From: Acidilobaceae archaeon
GTDB taxonomy: Archaea; Thermoproteota; Thermoprotei_A; Sulfolobales; Acidilobaceae
DNA length: 64,000 bases
NCBI GenBank assembly: GCA_027037535.1
Contig: JALVZQ010000003.1
Coordinates: forward strand, 142,880-206,879
Reading direction: 5' to 3'
Shown piece after piece: positions 58,220 to 64,000 of this stretch (the stretch's first letter is position 1; each line of letters opens with the position of its first letter). A model generated the notes under the pieces. The model saw nothing but the letters and a program-made list of their open reading frames with translations, searched no databases and was not told the origin of the DNA. The translations under genes were made by a program, and so were the position numbers.

Positions 58220-58254
58220 ATGATCGTCACACTATCTTTGTATCCCATTTATTT

Positions 58255-58605
58255 CTACTCGGGTAGCATGTATCGTGTGGTAGCCGCGATAAAGCCTGGC
58301 GTTAATAAGTGATATAGCAGGGCTAGTAATGCTACTGGTACACCGCCAATACCGGCTACTACCTCGAACGCGTAGAGTACACTAGTATTGAGTATCAACG
58401 CTATAGATACTGCACCCGCTACTAGACCGTAGAGAAAGGCTTCTCTCCCGCTACCTGCTGCATAACCTATTACTATACCTGCTATGAGAGGGGCTAGGGT
58501 CAGGTTATAGGGTTGCTGGAGGAGCCATAGTATAATCATGTATAATGCTACTCCCACTATCAGGGCGAGAGCCTTTAACTGTGTATTCTTCTTCTCCTCA
58601 GTCAT
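58255..58605 (-). CDS. Small polytopic membrane protein
   Basis: 116 aa from ATG 58605 behind GAGGTGGGG. About four hydrophobic segments. No recognised family. It follows the penicillin-acylase gene by 13 bp and is presumably co-transcribed. Confidence 0.6.
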   Translation of the reverse strand: MTEEKKNTQLKALALIVGVALYMIILWLLQQPYNLTLAPLIAGIVIGYAAGSGREAFLYGLVAGAVSIALILNTSVLYAFEVVAGIGGVPVALLALLYHLLTPGFIAATTRYMLPE

Positions 58606-58618
58606 CTTCCCCACCTCC

Positions 58619-61138
58619 TTAGCTAGAACCATTGATTATCAGGCTGGGCGCTCCATAAGACTCAGCGGGCTGGCCTAGCTTGTATACGATGTATTCGCCC
58701 TTCACCCAGTAGTCTTTGTAGATGTTCTGGTAGAATGGGCTAAACGGGTTACCGCTATCTCCTCCAGGTATCGCGATCCAGTACTCGTCGGTTGCGAGAT
58801 CTATTATTTGCCTCAGGCTGGGCCCATGCCGTACGGGCATACCGTTTTCTAGGCTATATGAGAGTGAGGGGGCCACGTTTATTGTCCAGGTAAATCCTCC
58901 GGCTGGGAGCTTGTCGAGGTCTAGGACATTGAATGCGGCGTGGTGTACATCGTAGTAGTGTAGGTCGCCGTATCTCCACGCGGTATAGTCGTTGGTGCCA
59001 TAGTATTGTTCTAGGAATTCTAGGGCTTCGTTGAGGGATTCTTCTGCTAGATCCATTAGTGTCTTGTCGCCTAGCAGGGATCTTGCCACGGGGTCTCCGC
59101 TCTTATAGGCTTTTATGAAGTGTAGCGCGTAGTATGCCCTGAAGAAGCTGATGTCTGTGTCTTCGCCGTATATTATTTTCCATAGGTTGTGGTGGAAGGT
59201 GATTATCCATGTCGAGGCTACGGTTGGCTGCCATGCGTCTGGATCCATTAGTGTAGTGTTCTTATACCATTGGAGTAGCTGTGATCGTACTTCTAGGTCT
59301 GAGCTACAGGTTAGGCTTAGGAGTTCGTGGAGGTAGTCTTTTACTCCTAGGTCAGTAATGTCTGTTTGTACCTTTGCAACATCCTGGGGGGTCAGCTTTC
59401 CTTTCTCGGCTATTAGCTGGTTTAGCATCTCGTGTATTCGTTCTTCTCTATATTTATCGTGATAGTGCCATCCTATGAAGTCTCCGCATGTACCGTTCCA
59501 TGGCTTGCTGTTTGCGGTCGCTATAAATGGTATTGGTGGATCGTAGAGGATTGGTATTTGGCTAGGTGAACGATAGCCTGTCCACTCCCCCTCTCCGGCG
59601 CTTCCATTGAAGGGCAGCCATCCCTTGTTAACGATTAGTTTCCCGCTTATATTGTAGACCGGTAGGTTGGTTCGAACCGGGTATGCTCCGAATGGCGAGT
59701 ATGCGAAGTTGCCCTGGTCATCTGCAACTACAAAGTTTTGTACTGGTACGTGGAAGTATTTCTGTGCTTGGAGCGCTTCCTTTACAGTTGTAGCTTTGTT
59801 TAGGAAGTAGAAGAATGCTATTTCAGCGCTAGCGTCCTGTCCTGTCCATCTCACAGCTAGCTTTTCTCCGTCCGCGTCTATTACGTAGCCATGCACGGTT
59901 TTCATCACTGTTACTGTCTTGGTCGAGTAGGTTCTCTTGAAGGGATCCCATACCTTGATCTCCACTGTCTCCTTAGTGGGCGTCAGCCATTCTCCCTTGT
60001 AGAGATACTGGTCTCCGTTCCATACATAGTAATAGTAGTCTGTAAAGTCGCCCATCACGTTTGTGAATGCCCATGCCAGATGCATGTTCCTTCCGATCAC
60101 GACAAGTGGTGTTCCTGGGAAGAGGTTCCCTATAGACTTGAAGGATGGAGTGTTTATTTCGAGGAGGAACCAGATAGGTGGCGCTGTGAGCTCCAGGTGT
60201 GGATCGTTCGCAAGTATTGGTAGCCCGCTCATCGTATAACTTCCGTTCACTACCCAGTTATTGGATGCATCGATTGGAGGAGTCCACCCTAGTAGTCTTG
60301 CAATGGATTCTGTCAACTCGAGTACATTGTCAACGTTTATTGTAGGAGGCGACGATGCCTGTTTGAGTGTGAGGGTTTTGTTTAGTCCCGTGACATTCGC
60401 CCAGTATACAGCGTACTCGCATTGGGCCTGGGGATATGTATCTGTCCAGTTCAGGAAATCAAATATCTCGGCGAGATATATTCCGTTTTCTCCTAGTCTA
60501 TTAACAAGCTTCTGCATGACAAGGTCTTCACTATTCCATGCGAGCCCATAGGCTATGAGCTTGGCAACCGCTATAGTGTCACGCGGCTCCCATGGCTCAG
60601 GTGTTAGCCCTAGAACCCTATACTCGAGAGGTAACCGGTTATGTTTTATGGCGTACTCTATATATGAGTTAACACCCATAGCATAATACTCTAACATGTC
60701 CTTGACCGCCGCGAGATCCGGCGTATTCTTAATCAGCTCCCAGCTCTTATTAACCGATTCAGCTATCCCAGACTGTATCATGAAGACATCTGACTCTACT
60801 CCCTTCTCCCCCACCAGCGCAGCAAGCCTCCCCTCGGGAACACGGCGTAGCAGATCCATCTGGAACAGTCTCTGGCTAGCCGTAACCCAGCCTACAGCAT
60901 AAATCCCGGCCTCATCCGTAGTAGCATAAATATGCGGCACACCATACTCGTCCCACACAACCCATGCCTTACCAGGAACTCGAGGATCACTAATCTCGGC
61001 GCTAGGAGTACCGGCAGAGAGCGAAGCACCCATAACGCCATGGACAGGGTCAATCATAGACGCCAGTGGAGCAGCCATATATGGTAGTACAAGGAATAAT
61101 ACCGCTAGAATCCCGGTAACTATGCCCTTCTTCTTCAT
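58619..61138 (-). CDS. Exported penicillin-acylase-family Ntn hydrolase
   Basis: 839 aa from ATG 61138; an in-frame start at 61231 adds an unlikely N-terminus. Signal sequence at residues ~5-25. The family self-cleaves to expose an N-terminal Ser: SNNWVVNGS fits this site (the Ser after DA), with ILANDPHLEL and IGRNMHLAWAFTN following. The alpha part has VPHIYATTDEAGIYAVGWVTASQRLFQMDLLRR. Substrates in the family include beta-lactams and acyl-homoserine lactones; the natural one here is unknown. Confidence 0.93.
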   Translation of the reverse strand: MKKKGIVTGILAVLFLVLPYMAAPLASMIDPVHGVMGASLSAGTPSAEISDPRVPGKAWVVWDEYGVPHIYATTDEAGIYAVGWVTASQRLFQMDLLRRVPEGRLAALVGEKGVESDVFMIQSGIAESVNKSWELIKNTPDLAAVKDMLEYYAMGVNSYIEYAIKHNRLPLEYRVLGLTPEPWEPRDTIAVAKLIAYGLAWNSEDLVMQKLVNRLGENGIYLAEIFDFLNWTDTYPQAQCEYAVYWANVTGLNKTLTLKQASSPPTINVDNVLELTESIARLLGWTPPIDASNNWVVNGSYTMSGLPILANDPHLELTAPPIWFLLEINTPSFKSIGNLFPGTPLVVIGRNMHLAWAFTNVMGDFTDYYYYVWNGDQYLYKGEWLTPTKETVEIKVWDPFKRTYSTKTVTVMKTVHGYVIDADGEKLAVRWTGQDASAEIAFFYFLNKATTVKEALQAQKYFHVPVQNFVVADDQGNFAYSPFGAYPVRTNLPVYNISGKLIVNKGWLPFNGSAGEGEWTGYRSPSQIPILYDPPIPFIATANSKPWNGTCGDFIGWHYHDKYREERIHEMLNQLIAEKGKLTPQDVAKVQTDITDLGVKDYLHELLSLTCSSDLEVRSQLLQWYKNTTLMDPDAWQPTVASTWIITFHHNLWKIIYGEDTDISFFRAYYALHFIKAYKSGDPVARSLLGDKTLMDLAEESLNEALEFLEQYYGTNDYTAWRYGDLHYYDVHHAAFNVLDLDKLPAGGFTWTINVAPSLSYSLENGMPVRHGPSLRQIIDLATDEYWIAIPGGDSGNPFSPFYQNIYKDYWVKGEYIVYKLGQPAESYGAPSLIINGSS

Positions 61139-61556
61139 ATACAACACCCATAGACGATTCACATCCACGACAGGGCAAGAACCCCGTTCAAAGAGACACC
61201 ATGTATACAATCCTATAATACGCATAACCAATAATAATCATTAGAACGAACACCATAAATACAAGGATACAAGAGCAATCCTCCAGAAGGGCGATGAACT
61301 ACCCTAGGGTACACGACCCCAAAGAGGGGAATGAAGAAACACGAGCGTACAGAGCCCAACAACACAAAAACTCCTCAACAACACCGATAAAATAACGAGG
61401 CCGATGAAGAAGGTTAAAAGCGGAGATCAAACCTCGTGAAATGATCGAGGCCAGGACAACGGAGGCCTCATACAAAGTCAAAACCAAAAATACACGTCAT
61501 ACTATGATACTCGAGCACTAAATCAAATCCGGAACAAAAGTATCACGCTGTGAAAA
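61139..61556. other. Region without a supported gene
   Basis: About 420 bp upstream of the acylase gene. A TATA-like TATTATAGG on the minus strand near 61215 is a plausible promoter for it. A 62-codon minus-strand frame at 61299-61487 has no protein-like features I trust. I see no RNA gene. Confidence 0.4.
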
Positions 61557-61580
61557 ATCTAGATTTTCCTTGTTTTTACC
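61557..61580 (-). repeat. Degenerate repeat of array 2
   Basis: On the minus strand GGTAAAAACAAGGAAAATCT matches the start of the array 2 repeat (begins GTTAAAAACAAGC), about 18 of 24 positions. Its decay and outermost position suggest the trailer end of array 2. Confidence 0.65.
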
Positions 61581-61601
61581 CTGCCTAGCAGCGTGTTACT
61601 C

Positions 61602-61784
61602 TTAGGCTTTTCCAGCGAGTTTTTCGAGTTGTTTCTTTGCTTCTTTACAGGTGATCTCGGCGTTTGCCCATTTCTTGTATATTTGCCATGCTTTCTCCTT
61701 GGCCCCGTCTTGGGCGTTGTAGACGAGGTCGAGGAGTATCCCGGCTTTGTCCCGGTTTCTTCGCCACTCGTTGAGTGACAGCAA
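61602..61784 (-). CDS. Small helical protein in an oversize inter-repeat interval
   Basis: 60 aa from a TTG. All-helical, charged; C-terminus ITCKEAKKQLEKLAGKA. It loosely resembles the 72-aa product at 62118-62336, sharing a pattern of Ile, aromatic, Lys-x-Ala and Leu-x-x-Leu. Its TAA lies in CTAAGAG, the same seven bases that end the array 2 repeat (minus strand). Function unknown. Confidence 0.5.
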   Translation of the reverse strand: MLSLNEWRRNRDKAGILLDLVYNAQDGAKEKAWQIYKKWANAEITCKEAKKQLEKLAGKA

Positions 61785-61817
61785 ATACTACACCCAGTAT
61801 AATAGTTAGCGAATGCC

Positions 61818-61841
61818 CTCTTAGTTTTGCTTGTTTTTAAC
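61818..61841 (-). repeat. Lone intact repeat of array 2
   Basis: A perfect copy of the 24-bp array 2 repeat (CTCTTAGTTTTGC...TTTTTAAC on +), 1,102 bp away from the first repeat of the continuous array at 62944. It supplies the last six codons (VKNKQN) and the TAA stop of the upstream membrane-protein gene. Confidence 0.98.
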
Positions 61842-62045
61842 GGGGTTGTACCAGTATATTGTTGCGAGTTCTATATCAATATGTAATATGAAGAATACGC
61901 CTGCTAGTAGCTTGCCCCAGACTAGGGCTATTAGGAATGCTGGCCTGAGCCCGTAGCTACGGCTGAACCATAGGAAGACGACCAGCATGCTGAGGAGTCC
62001 GATGAGCCAGGCTAGCTGCGGGGAAACACTTGTAATGTTAGGCAC
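61821..62045 (-). CDS. Small membrane protein ending inside a CRISPR repeat
   Basis: 74 aa from a GTG that overlaps the preceding frame's stop. Two or three hydrophobic segments: LAWLIGLLSMLVVFLWF, PAFLIALVWGKLLAGVFFIL. The C-terminal VKNKQN and stop are encoded by the lone repeat at 61818-61841. No family recognised; the size and hydrophobicity resemble small viral membrane proteins. Confidence 0.55.
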   Translation of the reverse strand: MPNITSVSPQLAWLIGLLSMLVVFLWFSRSYGLRPAFLIALVWGKLLAGVFFILHIDIELATIYWYNPVKNKQN

Positions 62046-62775
62046 GGCTCATCCCCCTCTTAGAGGATCCCCGCCTATTAGGCTTAGGGCTCTTATGTCC
62101 TGTGGTGTGGTGTTCTTTTATCTTCCTCTTCCGTTTCTCTTTATTAGACTTCTTAGTTTTTCGGCGGCTTTTTTTGCGGGGAGCTTTCCTGTGTAGTAGT
62201 CTGTTATTATGGCTGCTATTTGCTGTGGGTTTATGCCTTGTTTTATTGCTTCGGCTCTTGCTGCTTGGAGCTCTAGTGCTCCTGTTTTTTTCATGTTTTC
62301 TATGCGTATTCTTCTTATTTCTTCCTGGGATACCATTACAGTTCCCCGTTCTCCAGTCTATACATTGGAGATCTCCAGTTATATGTCTGAACGTGTCTAT
62401 CCATCTGCATAGTTTATGTTCGCTAGTGACGAAGACACGTGCACCTGTTGCAAGAGCCATTGCTATATGGTCAATGTCTTTGAAATCGTTAGGGCTCAGC
62501 GTGTAGATCCCGCCTAGTTCCTCTGCTAGCCGAGCACTTATCCTGGAAAATTCTAGGATTATGCTTCTTGAAACTCTCCTATACCTTATCCCATAGTGGT
62601 TAGCTATACTCTCGGCCCCGTGAACCTCGTCCTCTATAACATTAGCCACAGTATAAAGACATCCACGATTCTCAGACGCGAAACGCAAAGCTCTAGGATC
62701 ACGTCTATCCAAGCCAACAAGTAGATTAGCATTAACATAACAGAACGCACTCCTACACCTTACCCGCAAAAACAC
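62038..62775 (-). CDS. PIN-like domain protein with an anomalous C-terminal tail
   Basis: 245 aa from GTG 62775. Residues ~12-145 resemble a PIN nuclease: YVNANLLVGLDRRD (Asn where the first Asp is usual), an acidic NVIEDEVHGAE, and DFKDIDHIAMALATGARVFVTSEHKL. After DWRTGN the frame is a Lys/Arg/Ser/Thr-rich string typical of out-of-frame reading, and it overlaps the 72-aa gene completely. Either a stop was lost or the tail is real. It follows the small membrane gene by 4 bp. Confidence 0.55.
   Translation of the reverse strand: MFLRVRCRSAFCYVNANLLVGLDRRDPRALRFASENRGCLYTVANVIEDEVHGAESIANHYGIRYRRVSRSIILEFSRISARLAEELGGIYTLSPNDFKDIDHIAMALATGARVFVTSEHKLCRWIDTFRHITGDLQCIDWRTGNCNGIPGRNKKNTHRKHEKNRSTRAPSSKSRSNKTRHKPTANSSHNNRLLHRKAPRKKSRRKTKKSNKEKRKRKIKEHHTTGHKSPKPNRRGSSKRGMSRA
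62118..62336 (-). CDS. Small helical protein nested in the PIN-like gene
   Basis: 72 aa from ATG 62336 with GGGGAAC upstream. Helical and basic (EEIRRIRIENMKK; AARAEAIKQGINPQQIAAIITDYYTG; KKAAEKLRSLIKR). Codon and residue use are protein-like, unlike the overlapping frame of the PIN-like tail. It could be the cognate antitoxin or an RNA/DNA-binding partner (inference). Confidence 0.55.
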   Translation of the reverse strand: MVSQEEIRRIRIENMKKTGALELQAARAEAIKQGINPQQIAAIITDYYTGKLPAKKAAEKLRSLIKRNGRGR

Positions 62776-62779
62776 AAAC

Positions 62780-62944
62780 CTACACCCCTATAGTCTGCAA
62801 CAATACGCCGATGTTATGCCATCCCGTAATCCATGGACCAGACACAGCTACAACAATAGCCAAGTCCCCAAGCCACTGTCTGAGCATTCTATAGAGGATG
62901 AAGCCCAATAGGAGCTCATACAAGAACACTACTATAAGACCCAC
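62780..62944 (-). CDS. 54-aa membrane protein starting in the first repeat of array 2
   Basis: From a GTG whose first base (62944) is the outer base of the repeat, the frame encodes a hydrophobic protein: GLIVVFLYELLLGFILYRML, then LAIVVAVSGPWITGW and a short tail. A second GTG at 62929 is possible. It ends 4 bp before the PIN-like gene start, as in an operon. No family recognised. Confidence 0.45.
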   Translation of the reverse strand: MGLIVVFLYELLLGFILYRMLRQWLGDLAIVVAVSGPWITGWHNIGVLLQTIGV

Positions 62945-64000
62945 TCTTAGTTTTGCTTGTTTTTAACGAGTTACGAGCTAGACAAACTAGTAAGTCCTCT
63001 TAGTTTTGCTTGTTTTTAACCTGGTATACTAATGGTATACTACCTGGTATACTTCGAAAACTCTTAGTTTTGCTTGTTTTTAACCCTATAACTTACAAGC
63101 GTAAAGTCAACGGCATCTCTTAGTTTTGCTTGTTTTTAACGTGTTGATGAGTGGCTATTTATAGGCTTGACTCTTAGTTTTGCTTGTTTTTAACACTACT
63201 AGTTTCCTGACTGTGCGGGGCTCATCTCTTAGTTTTGCTTGTTTTTAACCCGGACGACTAGTCGAACCCGGCCTCGGCAACCTAGCCCTCTTAGTTTTGC
63301 TTGTTTTTAACCACCAATAAAAAACGGGGCTGAAAACATGGACTCTTAGTTTTGCTTGTTTTTAACTATTGCTTTATGGGGTTCGTTGAACCAAGTATCT
63401 CTTAGTTTTGCTTGTTTTTAACCGACTTTATACGAGAACTGTACGAGCTCTACATCGTAGATACTCTTAGTTTTGCTTGTTTTTAACTCATAGGTCTTAC
63501 GGAACCGCAGGAAATCATCTCTTAGTTTTGCTTGTTTTTAACTGTATTTGGATCAAATAAGCTTATACTTATTAGCTATCAGTAACTCTTAGTTTTGCTT
63601 GTTTTTAACATGGTGGATGAACTCCATAAGATGGCTACGATTACTCTCTTAGTTTTGCTTGTTTTTAACTTTATACAAGTATAAACAAAAGAGGGACCAC
63701 ACTTATACTCTTAGTTTTGCTTGTTTTTAACTAAATACTTGTGTGCGGAATCGACCAGAGGGAATCTCTTAGTTTTGCTTGTTTTTAACTATCACGTCGC
63801 TCCGTGTAATCCTACGACCCAATCTCTTAGTTTTGCTTGTTTTTAACACGATTAGGCGGGCCCGTACACGGTGGCAAACGTATCACTCTTAGTTTTGCTT
63901 GTTTTTAACTACTATCTCTTCGCAAGTTCTGGGATCTTTGAAGTCTCTTAGTTTTGCTTGTTTTTAACCGGGAGTTGTGTAAGTGTAAAATGTATAAGGG
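62944..64000 (-). CRISPR. CRISPR array 2, 18 repeats visible, continues past the window
   Basis: The 24-bp repeat reads CTCTTAGTTTTGC...TTTTTAAC on + (minus sense GTTAAAAACAAGC...CTAAGAG). Copies run from 62944-62967 to 63945-63968. Spacers vary more than in array 1, from 29 to 43 nt (many 29-35). The repeat is unrelated to array 1. Decayed or isolated repeats at the left end indicate the trailer is here, so the leader and pre-crRNA promoter lie beyond 64000 and the crRNA sense is the minus strand. The final visible spacer (63969-64000) shares a 19-bp core with array 1. Confidence 0.98.

Noticed and set aside
61299..61487. 62-codon minus-strand frame upstream of the acylase gene
   Set aside because: No ribosome site, no domain-like pattern; probably open by chance.
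63250..63287. Spacer whose minus strand looks like a tRNA-Leu D-arm (GGTTGCCGAGGCCGG)
   Set aside because: Only about 15 bases fit and no cloverleaf follows; an integration-site origin cannot be shown.

Overview
This window looks like chromosome from a hyperthermophilic crenarchaeon (Thermoproteota), most likely of Desulfurococcales/Pyrodictiaceae type; the exact taxon is inference. The reasons are: two CRISPR arrays with short 24-bp repeats, the first ending in the handle-like ATAGAAAG; a Csa1-type Cas4 protein; a type II methionine aminopeptidase; four-subunit 2-oxoacid:ferredoxin oxidoreductase genes; an archaeal DUF1512 protein; a PibD/FlaK-like prepilin peptidase; many TTG and GTG starts; tightly overlapping operons; and TATA-type promoters.

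Left end (1-15425) is a CRISPR-Cas island. A truncated cas1 and csa1 read leftward away from an extremely A/C-biased leader. The leader feeds a 40-repeat array (1985-4574) with a decayed last repeat. Next comes a complete type III-B effector operon, cmr4-cmr5-cmr1-cmr6-cmr2(cas10)-cmr3, and a convergent csx1 (CARF-HEPN). Together these form a crRNA-guided RNA/DNA interference complex with a cyclic-oligoadenylate-activated ancillary RNase.

Middle (15500-61200) is chromosome with mostly housekeeping genes: an UPF0173 hydrolase, Map, a DUF1512 membrane operon, MetRS, glycerate kinase, porGDAB, an amino-acid racemase, a CmpX-like channel, an envelope/secretion group (WecG/TagA glycosyltransferase, secreted NlpC/P60-type protein, DapA-family aldolase, prepilin peptidase), HIT and DHH enzymes, a MoxR-DUF58-DUF4129-DUF4350 operon, an eIF2B-like protein, an exported Lon-type protease, a GltD-like flavoprotein, an ECF transporter with a fused double ATPase, a cyclase-family hydrolase with an M29 aminopeptidase, a VapBC pair, a sulfate-activation group (sat, phosphodiesterase, APS kinase), methylmalonyl-CoA mutase (both subunits) with a BtuF-like protein, an MBL hydrolase and a penicillin-acylase-family protein. 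A 24-bp palindrome occurs three times between 17.3 and 21.8 kb.

Right end (61557-64000) is the start of a second array with an unrelated repeat; 18 consecutive repeats are visible and it runs off the window. Its probable trailer end is unusual. A decayed repeat, a 237-bp gene-bearing interval, one lone intact repeat and a 1,102-bp interval carrying about four small genes (two membrane proteins, a PIN-like protein, a small helical protein) precede the normal array. Two of these genes have their start or stop codon inside a CRISPR repeat. The last visible spacer of this array shares a 19-bp core with a spacer in array 1, in the same inferred crRNA orientation. I consider the gene cassette inside the array the strongest candidate for something not previously described.
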